DNA of 64,000 nucleotides, taken from NCBI GenBank assembly GCA_944391615.1, contig CALXUE010000003.1:1-64000 (forward strand), read 5' to 3'. The notes beneath the pieces were generated by a model. The model did not search any database, had not been told where the DNA came from, and saw only the letters and a list, made by a program, of their open reading frames with translations. The DNA comes from an uncultured Alphaproteobacteria bacterium. GTDB taxonomy: Bacteria; Pseudomonadota; Alphaproteobacteria; RF32; CAG-239. This document shows positions 1 through 8,771 of this stretch, piece after piece. A program made the translations under genes and the position numbers. Each line of letters starts with the position of its first letter. Position 1 is the stretch's first letter.

Positions 1-744
1 CACACACATTTATCTTTGAATGGAGCTTTATCTCCACAACAAGTTTCAAAAAATCAAAAATCTTTGGTTAAGGTTGCTCAAGTCTGTTGGATTATGGACA
101 CGGGTGATTGCGCCGGTTTGGACTTTGTGAGTTCAGATATCGGCAATCACGGTGGAGCCGGCGGCGCTGACGACAACCCCGAAGAATTTGACAAGAAAGG
201 CCCTGAAGATTGTATCAAAGAGGGTTATACCATCACCAACTGCCCCGAGGGTTATGAAGGAGATAAGGCTTGCTTGTATGCGGATGGCTATTATGCCGCC
301 TGCAAAGTGGCTTGTCCGAGCGGATATAAAAAATGTGAAGACCCTTATTATGGTGTGGGTGAGGCTTGTGACGGGATGTATGCCAGCTGCACCTGTGATT
401 CTTGTGATGGTTATTCTTATTCTAAAGACAATGTTCCCGACGGTTATGTTGTGGACGGAGAGCCATGCAATTCTTGCACGGGCTTGAAGTATAAAGTCAA
501 ACCCAACCCTTGCACGGGGTATTTATCTTGCGGCTCAACCGGCGGGCAAGCTGGTGCAAGCGCGTGTTTGTCGGGAACAAATATGATGTATAGCTCATGC
601 CGCCCGTGTGAATACAAAGGCACGTTGGACAGTTGTCCGGTGGGGGCGGTGTGTTCTTTTGAAGAATGTTCAAGCAAATGGTATGTGACCGGCTGCAAGT
701 CAGGTTACACCGACTATTGCGGTTATTGCGACGTTTATTATTAA
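1..744 (+). CDS. Cys-rich secreted protein, 5' end outside window
   Basis: The reading frame is open to the left window edge, so the start and the presumed signal peptide are missing. The visible part is dense in cysteine, with repeated CxxC and Gly-Tyr-Cys spacing from about residue 40 to the end, suggesting a disulfide-bonded extracellular protein. It is a clear paralogue of the protein at 44331-45170: both share the block VAQVCWIMDTG near the N-terminus and the run CLSGTNMMYS near the C-terminus. The stop lies 15 bp before an Lcl_C protein gene, as in the second locus, so the two are probably one operon and act together at the cell surface. No enzymatic motif is seen and the function is unknown. 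Confidence 0.8.
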   Translation, partial: HTHLSLNGALSPQQVSKNQKSLVKVAQVCWIMDTGDCAGLDFVSSDIGNHGGAGGADDNPEEFDKKGPEDCIKEGYTITNCPEGYEGDKACLYADGYYAACKVACPSGYKKCEDPYYGVGEACDGMYASCTCDSCDGYSYSKDNVPDGYVVDGEPCNSCTGLKYKVKPNPCTGYLSCGSTGGQAGASACLSGTNMMYSSCRPCEYKGTLDSCPVGAVCSFEECSSKWYVTGCKSGYTDYCGYCDVYY

Positions 745-759
745 TTTACGGAGGAGAAA

Positions 760-2115
760 ATGAGAAAGATTTTATTAATGAGTTCGGCGTTGGCTTTATC
801 GAGCGGGGTGGCGGAAGCGGCCTGTATTCAAACGCCGACTTGCGGAGCCATGGGCTATGACAGCACGGTTGCCTGCGAAGGCGGCATCAAATGCCCGTTT
901 GGCAATGCGTGGAACTGTACATTCATCAACAAAATTACCGAGTTGGAAAAAGTTATCGAAAACATTCAAAAAGAAGAGGCTTTGGCCAATTGCAAAATCG
1001 GTGATATTTTGTATCATGATATGACTTGCAATACCAATATGGTGGCTTCTAAAACGCCAATTGGCGTTATCTTTGATGTAACCAATGGTTTGGCAATTGC
1101 GAAAGACGAGTTTAAGAGTGTAGGATGGAGTCGATTAAATGAAGACATATCTCAAATATCAAACTACACAGACTCAGCAACAGTAACAGCAGATTGGCAA
1201 GGTTTTAACAATACAAAAGCGATGTATAACTACATAAAATCTAAAGGCAACCAATTTTCTGCAGCAGAAAGTACACTAACATATACGACTTTAGGAACAT
1301 CTATGGGGCAATGGTATTTGCCTGCCGCAGGCGAATTAAAAGCGATATCGGATAACAAAGATGTTTTAAACACAACACTCTCCAAAATCGGTGGAACACA
1401 GCTATCAGGTACTTATTGGTCCTCATCAGAATACAACAATAATACTTGTTGGAAGATGAGTATTAGCGGAAGTTTTATTACCTCAGATAAAAATGGCGGA
1501 GGAATCGCTAGACCTGTTATAAATTTTGCGTCAAAAGATACAATTTATATTGGAGATGAAATACCTTGTCTTGTAGGAGATGCTATATATTCAGATAAAA
1601 AATGTTATTTAGATGGAGCCCCATTCGGCAAAACACCGATTGGTGTTGTGTTTGATGCCGAAAAACGTTTAGCTATAGCATTAGAAACATCAGTAAAACA
1701 ATGGGCTGAAAAAGATGTTAAAATATCCGGATTAACAACTTATTCTACCAGAACTGAAGCAGACAACGATGATAATGGCAAAAATAATACAGCTACAATC
1801 ATGGCATATGCAAAAACAAATAACTACAAATTTCCTGCTGCAGAGTATGCATATAACTATACAACAGCAGGCACAAAAGCAGGAGACTGGTATTTGCCTG
1901 CTGCCGGTGAAATAAAAACAATGTATTATGAGAAAACTAAACTAAATAAGAGATTAACATATCTGAAAAAAAATAATATTGGTCAGTCTAGTTTATGGTC
2001 TTCTTCAGAAGATAGTAAATATTACGCATGGATAGTTGGTTTTGATGGTTGGGATGATACAATATCAGAACGAAAAATTTATTCATATACTGTCCTTCCA
2101 GTCCTAGCTTTTTAG
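760..2115 (+). CDS. Secreted protein with two Lcl_C (DUF1566) domains
   Basis: 451 residues. The N-terminus is a signal peptide ending near AEA (about residue 20), then a Cys-rich segment (ACIQTPTCG...CPFGNAWNC) and a short predicted coiled coil (about 48-70). Two tandem Lcl_C/DUF1566 units follow (about 77-265 and 270-451), each with GD-I-Y-D-C, PIGV-FD, WYLPAAGE and WSSSE motifs; the second ends in LPVLAF. This family has a C-type-lectin-like fold and usually acts in adhesion or ligand binding. The strong AGGAG-type ribosome site lies in 749-757. Codon and base use become AT-richer after about position 1090, hinting at a mosaic origin. The paralogue at 45209-46042 has one Lcl_C unit. Function as adhesin is inferred. 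Confidence 0.85.
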   Translation: MRKILLMSSALALSSGVAEAACIQTPTCGAMGYDSTVACEGGIKCPFGNAWNCTFINKITELEKVIENIQKEEALANCKIGDILYHDMTCNTNMVASKTPIGVIFDVTNGLAIAKDEFKSVGWSRLNEDISQISNYTDSATVTADWQGFNNTKAMYNYIKSKGNQFSAAESTLTYTTLGTSMGQWYLPAAGELKAISDNKDVLNTTLSKIGGTQLSGTYWSSSEYNNNTCWKMSISGSFITSDKNGGGIARPVINFASKDTIYIGDEIPCLVGDAIYSDKKCYLDGAPFGKTPIGVVFDAEKRLAIALETSVKQWAEKDVKISGLTTYSTRTEADNDDNGKNNTATIMAYAKTNNYKFPAAEYAYNYTTAGTKAGDWYLPAAGEIKTMYYEKTKLNKRLTYLKKNNIGQSSLWSSSEDSKYYAWIVGFDGWDDTISERKIYSYTVLPVLAF

Positions 2116-2165
2116 GTTCTTCCTCGTAAAAAAACATTAAGCCCGCTCATTTAAGAGCGGGCTTG
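2097..2165 (+). repeat. 69-bp dispersed repeat, copy 1 (partner 46024-46092)
   Basis: This segment covers the last codons of the Lcl_C gene, its stop, a short spacer and a stem-loop. It matches 46024-46092 at 68 of 69 positions (G at 2157, T at 46084), although the genes upstream have diverged strongly and the genes downstream are unrelated (Sel1 protein here, ettA there). Confidence 0.9.
2139..2164. terminator. Stem-loop terminator between convergent genes
   Basis: Ten-bp stem AAGCCCGCTC / GAGCGGGCTT with a six-base loop. The A-run at 2128-2134 becomes a U-tract on the minus strand, so it best terminates the Sel1 gene, but it may act on both strands. The same stem-loop recurs at 46066-46091 after the paralogous gene. 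Confidence 0.75.
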
Positions 2166-2179
2166 ATGAATGGTGAAGT

Positions 2180-3457
2180 TTACATCAGTCGGGGGCTGGT
2201 GTTGCTCGATGCGGAAGATGGCTGCTCCGTTGCCGCGTTATCCTCTTTTTCCTGAACTGCATCCTCTTTCGGCATTTGCTCTTCTATGTAACCAAATATA
2301 TTTTCTCCAAATGTTCTTCTGACATAAATCGTGAAGTTTGACGGAGTTTCTTTATATTGTTCCGCCGAGGTTTGGGCTTTCAAGACCATGTCTATTTGCA
2401 GCTGCTTTTCTATCGCATCTCGCTTTTCTGCCGCTATTTGACTTCCCCTTACCGAGGCTATGTTATACAAAACATGCGCTTGCGGCAAATTCTTGGTATA
2501 TACTTTTCCTTGCGCATATATGTCTCCAAGCTCTACTATGGCATTCACATTGCCTTGATTGGCCGCTAGACCAAAATATTTGACCGCATTCACGTAGTTT
2601 TTCATTACGCCATACCCGTTTAAGTACATTTGCGCCATGATATATTCGGCTTCATCAAACTCGGCCTCTACCGCGGGGGTTATCAGCTCTACCGCCTTAT
2701 AATAATCTTGCGGCACCATAAAACCTCTATAATAGGCGTAGCCTAACATAAATCCGGCCGTGATGTTGCCCTGACTGGCCGATTGACTGAAATATTTGAT
2801 GGCTTTTTCATTGTCTTTGGAAACCCCGCTGCCGCTGATGTATAAAAATGCCAGATTTAAGGCTGCTTCCGAATTGCCTAACTCTGCCGCTTTGGCAAAC
2901 AACTGCGCCGCTTTATACGGATTGCGTTTGGTGCCTATGCCGCTATAAAACAAACTGCCCAAGTTATTAATGGCAACATTGTCATTCTGCGCCGCGGCCA
3001 TACTATAATATTCAAATGACTTTTCATAATCCGGTTCGACTTTATTTTCTTTATCACCATACAAATACATATAGCCTAATGACAACTGCGCCTCCACGCT
3101 GCCCTCGTTGGCTTTGCGGGTGATGGCCTCTAAATATGTTTCCTGCTTGACTATTGCTTCTTGGGCTATGGCTTCATCTTTCGCTGTATCCTTGTCCCAA
3201 AAATTCAAGAAAGAAAACAGGCCTTTTTCTTCCTTGTTTTCTGCTGATGGTTGGGATTTTTCGGTTTGTTCGGGCGTGCTCTCTTTGGGGCGCATATCCT
3301 TTATCTCCGGCAAGCTGCTTGCCTCCGGCAGGGAAACTTTGTTTTCCTCTTTTGTCGGCTCAAGCGGTTTTTCTTCTATCCCTAAATCTATGACTTGCGC
3401 CAGAGATACTCCGCTATACAACATCATGGCCGAAAAATACACGAATCCTTTATTCAT
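2180..3457 (-). CDS. Secreted Sel1-repeat protein
   Basis: 425 residues. It starts with a signal peptide (cleavage near SLA-QVID, about residue 20), followed by an acidic, Pro/Ser-rich linker (about 25-110). Then come at least six Sel1-like (TPR-type) repeats, about residues 115-340, recognisable by repeated A-LG-Y--G-GV--D--KA--Y---AA cores. The C-terminal 40 residues are low complexity. Sel1 repeats form superhelical scaffolds for protein-protein contacts, and in alphaproteobacteria such exported proteins often serve envelope signalling or host interaction. No catalytic domain is present and partners cannot be named. It is convergent with the Lcl_C gene, sharing the stem-loop at 2139-2164. 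Confidence 0.85.
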   Translation of the reverse strand: MNKGFVYFSAMMLYSGVSLAQVIDLGIEEKPLEPTKEENKVSLPEASSLPEIKDMRPKESTPEQTEKSQPSAENKEEKGLFSFLNFWDKDTAKDEAIAQEAIVKQETYLEAITRKANEGSVEAQLSLGYMYLYGDKENKVEPDYEKSFEYYSMAAAQNDNVAINNLGSLFYSGIGTKRNPYKAAQLFAKAAELGNSEAALNLAFLYISGSGVSKDNEKAIKYFSQSASQGNITAGFMLGYAYYRGFMVPQDYYKAVELITPAVEAEFDEAEYIMAQMYLNGYGVMKNYVNAVKYFGLAANQGNVNAIVELGDIYAQGKVYTKNLPQAHVLYNIASVRGSQIAAEKRDAIEKQLQIDMVLKAQTSAEQYKETPSNFTIYVRRTFGENIFGYIEEQMPKEDAVQEKEDNAATEQPSSASSNTSPRLM

Positions 3458-3610
3458 CTCTTGCCCCCTTTATGTCCGCGTTTTGTTTTGATGATAGCAA
3501 GTTATTTTTTGTTGACAAGTATATCCTCATTTAAACTCACTATATTTAACAATTTTTAAGCAATAAATGTTATTTTATCGGTATATGTTTTTTGAGAATC
3601 GAGTTTATCC

Positions 3611-4483
3611 GTGATGAAAATGATTAGGCCTATTGTAAATATCAGTAAAATTATTGATAATTATGACGCTGTTATTGTCGGCTTTCGCGGCGTGTTGACC
3701 GAAGGCGACAGCATTAAACAAGACGCTGTTAATGCGCTTGTTAATATCCGTAAAGCCGGTAAAAGAATCGTGCTTTGCACGAACTCTGCCCTACGTTCAA
3801 CTCAAATTGCCGACTTCTTTGTCAGCTATAAAGTGCCTCTCAAAGTTTTTGACGCTCTTGTTTCTGCCGGTGAAATTTTGCACTATAAACTGAAATTTCC
3901 TAATCAAGAGTTTAGCTCTCTCGGAAAAAATTATTTGCAAATCGGAAACAAAAAGCACTACGCCATTTTTGACAACCTCGATTTCAAAAGAGTTTATAGC
4001 TTTAACCAAGCGTCTTTTTTGTTTGTCGGTGAGGCCGAAAATGAAAATGATACCATTGAAAAATATTTGCCGATTTTGAACCAAGCAGCGTCCATGGGGT
4101 TGCCCTTGCTGGCTGTCGGTAATGACACATCTACTTTTATGAATGAAAAAATCGCACTCAGCGCAGGGGCTATTGCCGAACAATATGCCGTGCTCGGCGG
4201 AAAAATCCTTACCATAGGAAAACCGGACCCAATGGTCATGACTTATTGTATTGAGGCCTTACCTCAAGACATTGCTAAAGAAAAAATTTTGGTTATCGGC
4301 GATAATATTGCTACCGATATCAAGGCAGCAAACCTCTTGAATATGCCGAGCGTGCTCATCTCTAAGGGCGTGCATATTAACTTTTTGGGTGAAGGATATA
4401 TCTCCGATGTGGCTAAAACTCGCGAGTTGGCCACAAGTTTGGATGCTTATCCGGACTGTGTGGTTTCAAACCTGAGATGGTAA
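3611..4483 (+). CDS. HAD class IIA-like protein (TIGR01459 type), catalytic Asp lost
   Basis: 290 residues, length typical of the alphaproteobacterial TIGR01459 branch of HAD class IIA (NagD-like) phosphatases. Motif II (LCTNSA, about residues 58-63), a GKPDP segment (about 203-207) and the metal-binding GDNIATD (about 228-234) are present. The motif I block reads VGFRGVL where the family has the nucleophile signature DxDGV/T, so both aspartates are replaced (Gly and Arg). Known members need the first Asp for the phosphoaspartyl intermediate, so this copy is probably not a normal phosphatase. GTG at 3611 and ATG at 3614 or 3620 are possible starts. It converges on the ABC-F gene with only 6 bp between. 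Confidence 0.8.
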   Translation: MMKMIRPIVNISKIIDNYDAVIVGFRGVLTEGDSIKQDAVNALVNIRKAGKRIVLCTNSALRSTQIADFFVSYKVPLKVFDALVSAGEILHYKLKFPNQEFSSLGKNYLQIGNKKHYAIFDNLDFKRVYSFNQASFLFVGEAENENDTIEKYLPILNQAASMGLPLLAVGNDTSTFMNEKIALSAGAIAEQYAVLGGKILTIGKPDPMVMTYCIEALPQDIAKEKILVIGDNIATDIKAANLLNMPSVLISKGVHINFLGEGYISDVAKTRELATSLDAYPDCVVSNLRW

Positions 4484-4489
4484 GCGGCT

Positions 4490-6313
4490 TTATTTGTTGT
4501 TTTCTAAATCTTCTTTAAGCAACTCAACTTCAAGCCACTCATTTTCTTTGTTTTCTTTTGCTGCTTTGGCCTCTTCAAGCGCTTTAAGCGTTTGTTCAAA
4601 CTTTTGCGGATCTTTATTATACAACTCAGTATCAGATAGGACTGTTTCAAGCTCTGCAATTTGTTTTTCCAACTGGGCAATTTCTTGCGGCAAAATCTCA
4701 AGCGCGCGCTGCTGTTTATAGCTCAATTTTACTGTTTTTTTACTTGAACGGTTATCCGTTTTGGGCTCTGATTTTATTGATGGCTTTTTTTCTGTGGATG
4801 ATTGCTTTTTTCCCTCATCTTGTTTGAGTTTTTGTTCCAATTCACTATAGCTTCCGGGGTATTCATAAACCGTGCCGTCGCCTTTCATATATATTACAGA
4901 TGTTACAACCCTATCCAAAAAGTCTCGGTCGTGACTCACAATTAAGGCCGTGCCTTGATATTCATCCAATATTTCTTGCAGTAAATCTATCGTATCCATA
5001 TCAAGGTCGTTCGTGGGTTCATCCAAAACCAAAAAGTTGGATGGTTTTGCGAGTTCTAAGGCTAATTTCAAACGGTTGCGCTCGCCTCCTGACAAAGCTC
5101 TGACCGGCATTTGTGCCTGCTCGGCCTTAAACAAAAAGTCTTTCAAATAGGCCACAACATGACGATATTGGCCTCTGACATAGATATGGTCTCCCTCATT
5201 GCACAAGGTTTTCCATAAAGTTTTTTTGTTATCTAAGTCTGACAAGTTTTGTTCAAAATAGGCTTCTTCTAGATTTTTACCCATTCTCACAAAACCCGAA
5301 TCGGGCTCTAGTCGTTTGGTTAATAATTTTATCAGCGTGGTTTTTCCGGCACCGTTGGGACCGACAATACCTATTTTATTGCCTCTCATCACTTTGATGG
5401 AAAAATCCTTGACGATTTGTCTCTGTCCAAAAGCTTTGCTTATATGTTTGGCCTCTATGACCAGTTTTGAGCGCCCTTCCGCCTCTTCAACCTCCATTTT
5501 AACCGAACCGGTTTGTTTGATTTGGGCGCGGCGCTCCTCCCTTAATTTTTGCAAGCGGCGCAAGCGTCCCATGTTGCGACGGCGGCGGGCCGTGACACCT
5601 TTGTGCAGCCACTCGGTTTCTGCATCTATTTTTTTGTTAAGGTGTTTTTGCTCTATTATTTCTTGGTCTAGTATTTGTTCCTGCCACTCTTCAAAATACT
5701 GAAACCCTTTGTTGTTGCGGTGCATTATGCCGCGGTCCAGCCAAAAGGTGGTTTGAGAGATATTTTTTAGAAACATTCTATCGTGCGAAATGACAATGAC
5801 TGCACCGGAAAAACTCTTCACTATTTCTTCAAGCTTTTCTATGGTCATCATATCAAGGTGGTTGGTTGGCTCGTCCAAGAGCAAAATGTCTGGCTCACCT
5901 ATCAATGTTTTGGCTAAAGCGGCTTTGCGGCACTCCCCTCCCGACGCTGTTTGGGGCGATAAATCAGCGTCTATGCCGAATTGTTCTATTAAGATATCGG
6001 CGCGATATTCGTCTGTGCGTTCTTCTTCCGGCAAGCCTGACAAAACAACTTCCTTTAAGCTATGATAGCTGCTTAAACCCGGTGTTTGCGGCATATAGGC
6101 AATTTTGGTTCCGGGTTGAATGAAAATTTCGCCGCTGTCGGCGTCTTGTAAACCGGCAATGACTTTCAGCAACGTTGATTTGCCGGAGCCGTTGCGCCCG
6201 ACTAATGCTATTTTGTCACCACGGTTTACGTATAATTCTACATCAGAAAATAACTCCTGCGGGCCAAAACTTAATTTTATACCCGACAGGGTGAGAATCG
6301 GTGCTTCTGCCAT
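4490..6313 (-). CDS. uup: ABC-F family ATPase (Uup-like)
   Basis: 607 residues from the ATG giving MAEAP; an in-frame ATG at 6328 would overlap the upstream gene by 11 bp. There are two ABC domains without membrane segments: Walker A GRNGSGKS (about residue 38) and a second GPNGAGKTT (about 320), signature SGGE in both halves, and [10 protein letters not shown] / [10 protein letters not shown]. The inter-domain linker is rich in Lys/Arg. The C-terminal tail is Lys/Glu-rich with a predicted coiled coil, as in the DNA- or ribosome-binding tail of Uup. ABC-F proteins act on ribosomes or nucleic acid, not in transport. It is the second gene of a pair with the TerB-like gene. A second ABC-F protein (EttA) lies at 46118. 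Confidence 0.85.
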   Translation of the reverse strand: MAEAPILTLSGIKLSFGPQELFSDVELYVNRGDKIALVGRNGSGKSTLLKVIAGLQDADSGEIFIQPGTKIAYMPQTPGLSSYHSLKEVVLSGLPEEERTDEYRADILIEQFGIDADLSPQTASGGECRKAALAKTLIGEPDILLLDEPTNHLDMMTIEKLEEIVKSFSGAVIVISHDRMFLKNISQTTFWLDRGIMHRNNKGFQYFEEWQEQILDQEIIEQKHLNKKIDAETEWLHKGVTARRRRNMGRLRRLQKLREERRAQIKQTGSVKMEVEEAEGRSKLVIEAKHISKAFGQRQIVKDFSIKVMRGNKIGIVGPNGAGKTTLIKLLTKRLEPDSGFVRMGKNLEEAYFEQNLSDLDNKKTLWKTLCNEGDHIYVRGQYRHVVAYLKDFLFKAEQAQMPVRALSGGERNRLKLALELAKPSNFLVLDEPTNDLDMDTIDLLQEILDEYQGTALIVSHDRDFLDRVVTSVIYMKGDGTVYEYPGSYSELEQKLKQDEGKKQSSTEKKPSIKSEPKTDNRSSKKTVKLSYKQQRALEILPQEIAQLEKQIAELETVLSDTELYNKDPQKFEQTLKALEEAKAAKENKENEWLEVELLKEDLENNK

Positions 6314-6317
6314 TTTT

Positions 6318-6734
6318 TTACAAATCACCCTCTATCAGCTGCAAGCCTTCAATTTCCCACTCAAGACCTTTGGCTGCCCAAATGAAGAAATCGCCAACCT
6401 TTTCTTCTTTGATGCCGATATTGGCGCCGATGGTGTATATTGTGGAAATTTCTTCATCCGAAAGCTCATGGTTGGAGATGGCTACCAATATCATTTCTCT
6501 TAAAATATAGCGACGGACTTTGATGTCTTCGATTTGTTTAATAAGTCCGTATAATTCCGCTGGGGTTTTGACGTGTTTTATTTTTTTTAGTACGCTTTCA
6601 TCAAAGCCAAGTTCTTTTAGACGGCTGTTTAAATAATCCTTCCTTTGATTTTTGCTCAAATCCATTATATACAGCAGGCTGGTAACAAATATTGTTTTTT
6701 CCTCTGCGGTTAATTCTTTCATTGATATCGGCAC
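6318..6734 (-). CDS. TerB-like small cytoplasmic protein
   Basis: 138 residues, all predicted alpha-helical, without signal peptide. The C-terminal half (EMILVAISNHELSDEE, then IYTIGANIGI) resembles the TerB/DjlA-N helical fold, in which an acidic D/E-G-x-hydrophobic-x-x-EE motif lies before a long helix. The TerB fold occurs in tellurite resistance and membrane-stress proteins, but the match is by pattern only. The stop lies 4 bp upstream of the MAEAP start of the ABC-F gene, so they are co-transcribed. Confidence 0.55.
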   Translation of the reverse strand: MPISMKELTAEEKTIFVTSLLYIMDLSKNQRKDYLNSRLKELGFDESVLKKIKHVKTPAELYGLIKQIEDIKVRRYILREMILVAISNHELSDEEISTIYTIGANIGIKEEKVGDFFIWAAKGLEWEIEGLQLIEGDL

Positions 6735-6864
6735 GGTTTTCTTTCCTTTAAGTCTTTTTTTATCTTTATTCTTTATACACTAAAAATAATGATTTGCAAA
6801 ACAAATTAATTTTATTATAATGCTTGTTAGTTTTTTTTTGCTTTATTTATAAGAGGATTACACC

Positions 6865-7287
6865 ATGCCCTTGAAAATTGAACTCAAGCCCCATGAAAGT
6901 ATTATTATCGGCGAGGCTTTGATTACAAATGACAATGAGAGAACACGTTTTTATATTGACGGAAACGTGCCGATTTTGCGTGAGAAATTTATTTTGCGCG
7001 AGAAAGACGCCAATACACCGAGCAAACGTGTTTATTTTATTGTGCAACAAATGTATCTGTCAAAAAACGTTGCGGAATTGCAGAAAATGTATATCGAATT
7101 TGTGCGTGATTTGCAGCGTGCCGCTCCCAGCCTTATTCCATATACCGCATCCATTACCGATAATATTTTGAAAGGTGATTATTACTGCGCCATTAAAGCC
7201 GCCAGTGTTTTGGTTAAAAAGGAAGATGAACTCTTCGGCGAGGCTTTGCATCCATCAAATGTTGCGGCTGACGATAATCAAAAATAA
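6865..7287 (+). CDS. flbT: FlbT, flagellin mRNA regulator
   Basis: 140 residues. The start MPLKIELKPHE, the internal segment REKFILREKDANTPSKR and the tail pattern are typical of FlbT. In Caulobacter FlbT binds the 5' untranslated region of flagellin mRNA and promotes its decay when the hook is unfinished. Its position just before five flagellin genes supports the call. The usual partner flaF is not adjacent in this window. A ribosome site (AGAGGA) lies at 6851-6856. A terminator at 7315-7341 separates it from the flagellins, so it has its own transcript. The hairpins in the flagellin leaders are candidate targets. Confidence 0.9.
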   Translation: MPLKIELKPHESIIIGEALITNDNERTRFYIDGNVPILREKFILREKDANTPSKRVYFIVQQMYLSKNVAELQKMYIEFVRDLQRAAPSLIPYTASITDNILKGDYYCAIKAASVLVKKEDELFGEALHPSNVAADDNQK

Positions 7288-7314
7288 TTTTATTTTTCTT
7301 GTTTTTTTCTTTAG

Positions 7315-7341
7315 CTCCTTGGCTTTCAAGGAGTTTTTTTT
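7315..7341 (+). terminator. Intrinsic terminator after flbT
   Basis: Stem CTCCTTG / CAAGGAG with a five-base loop, followed by eight T. Confidence 0.9.
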
Positions 7342-7369
7342 GTATTTATCCACATACTTTTCTAAACTG

Positions 7370-7397
7370 TTGCCAAAATTTTTCAAAGAGTTAATAT
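7370..7397 (+). promoter_or_regulatory. Putative promoter of flagellin gene 1
   Basis: -35 TTGCCA, 16-bp spacer, -10 TAATAT. This is a weaker match than those of flagellins 3-5, and no clear leader hairpin follows. Confidence 0.45.
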
Positions 7398-7435
7398 TTT
7401 CTTAAAATTATTGTAAATCATCTTAGGAGATTGAT

Positions 7436-8590
7436 ATGTCAGATATTTCTTTAACCGCCAGTATGCGCACTAACTTGCTCTCCTTGCAAAATACTCAATC
7501 TTTGATGGATAGAACTCAGGAAAGATTGTCTACCGGAAGGAAAGTTAACTCCGCTATTGATAACGCCACTTCTTATTATACGGCACAAAGCTTGACTAAC
7601 CGTGCTAATGATTTGGACTCTTTGTTGGATAGTATGGGACAAGGAATCCAGACTCTTAAAGCTGCAAACGAAGGTATTGAAGCTATTACCTCTTTTGTGC
7701 AACAAGCTAAGGCTGTAGCTACAACTGCTCGCGATACTGCTCCGAGACAGACGGTTTCTTCTTCCGGTTCTTTTGTTAATAGAATTCCCGCTGGAAACGG
7801 TGTTGCAAATACGCAAACTGTTACACTTCAGGTCGGTGATGTTGTGTTGTCAGGTGAAATTAAAGGTGAAGCAACTGCCGGTGGTGGTAATGCCAGTGAT
7901 TTGGATGATTTAGTTGATGCTTTAACCACTGGTACTAATGCAACCGCTTATGCTGGGGCTGATTTTACTGTCGAAGCTGAAAACGGGCAACTTGTTATTA
8001 AAACCAAAACAGGTGAAACTGTTACCGACCAAGCTATCTCTTTTGACGGAACGGCTTATACCGGTCTTTCTATTACCGGTAAATTAGACAGCACGCTTAG
8101 AGACAGTTCTATGCAACAATATAATGATATTTTAACCCAAATTGATCAGTTAGCTAACGATGCTTCTTATAAAGGTGTGAATCTGTTGAAAAACGACAAG
8201 CTTAAAGTTATTTTTAACGAGGATCGTTCTTCTTATCTTGAAATTCAAGGTGATGATGCTTCTTCTACAGGTTTGAGCTTGACTACTCAGACTGATTGGA
8301 ATGATAATGCGGCTGTCGATAAAGCTATTACCGATGCTGAAAACGCTATTCATGAATTGCGTGATATGGCTTCCGTTTTCGGTAACAACTATTCTATCGT
8401 TCAAACTCGCCAAGACTTTACTGAAAGTTTGGTGAATGTTTTGGAAGAAGGTTCAGACAACCTTATTTTGGCCGATATGAACGAAGAATCTGCCAATATG
8501 TTGGCTTTGCAAACCAGACAGCAATTGGGTGTCAATTCTTTGTCTTTGGCTTCTCAAGCTGCTCAATCTGTCTTGCAGCTCTTTGGCTAA
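7436..8590 (+). CDS. Flagellin 1
   Basis: 384 residues. The N-terminal D0/D1 region (about 1-110; SLTASMRTNLLSLQNTQ, then LSTGRKVNSAIDN) and the C-terminal D1/D0 region (about 300-384; NEESANMLALQTRQQL...SLASQAAQSVLQLFG) are conserved; the middle (about 110-215) is variable and surface-exposed in filaments. There is no signal peptide, as expected for export by the flagellar type III apparatus. A ribosome site AGGAGA ends 5 bp before the ATG. It is the most divergent in its centre among the five copies and has its own terminator. Gene names such as fliC or fljK cannot be assigned. Confidence 0.95.
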   Translation: MSDISLTASMRTNLLSLQNTQSLMDRTQERLSTGRKVNSAIDNATSYYTAQSLTNRANDLDSLLDSMGQGIQTLKAANEGIEAITSFVQQAKAVATTARDTAPRQTVSSSGSFVNRIPAGNGVANTQTVTLQVGDVVLSGEIKGEATAGGGNASDLDDLVDALTTGTNATAYAGADFTVEAENGQLVIKTKTGETVTDQAISFDGTAYTGLSITGKLDSTLRDSSMQQYNDILTQIDQLANDASYKGVNLLKNDKLKVIFNEDRSSYLEIQGDDASSTGLSLTTQTDWNDNAAVDKAITDAENAIHELRDMASVFGNNYSIVQTRQDFTESLVNVLEEGSDNLILADMNEESANMLALQTRQQLGVNSLSLASQAAQSVLQLFG

Positions 8591-8625
8591 AGCATTTTGT
8601 AAGTTTAACATTCAATCTCTTGAAA

Positions 8626-8652
8626 AGGGCTATGTTTATAGCTCTTTTTTTT
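8626..8652 (+). terminator. Terminator after flagellin 1
   Basis: Stem AGGGCTAT / ATAGCTCT (one G-U pair) with loop GTTT and an eight-T run. Confidence 0.85.
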
Positions 8653-8679
8653 GTGAGAATCGTATGAATTTTATTTTTC

Positions 8680-8708
8680 TTGATTAAGACTTTAATTCGT
8701 GTTATATT
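8680..8708 (+). promoter_or_regulatory. Putative sigma70-type promoter of flagellin 2
   Basis: -35 TTGATT, 17-bp spacer, -10 TATATT. The layout (promoter, then a hairpin about 6 bp downstream) matches flagellins 3-5. Confidence 0.6.
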
Positions 8709-8714
8709 TGTATT

Positions 8715-8731
8715 GTTGTAAGAATAACAAC
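8715..8731 (+). promoter_or_regulatory. Short 5' leader hairpin, flagellin 2
   Basis: Stem GTTGT / ACAAC with a seven-base A-rich loop, at the expected start of the transcript. Short, but in the same place as the strong hairpins upstream of flagellins 3-5. Confidence 0.4.
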
Positions 8732-8771
8732 CTTGATTTTGCCCCCACTATTTTTATTCGGGAGAAAAACC

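Noticed and set aside
16-18. TTG codon as start of the first gene
   Set aside because: The frame is open to the window edge and the paralogue at 44331 has an N-terminal extension with a signal peptide, so the gene starts outside the window.
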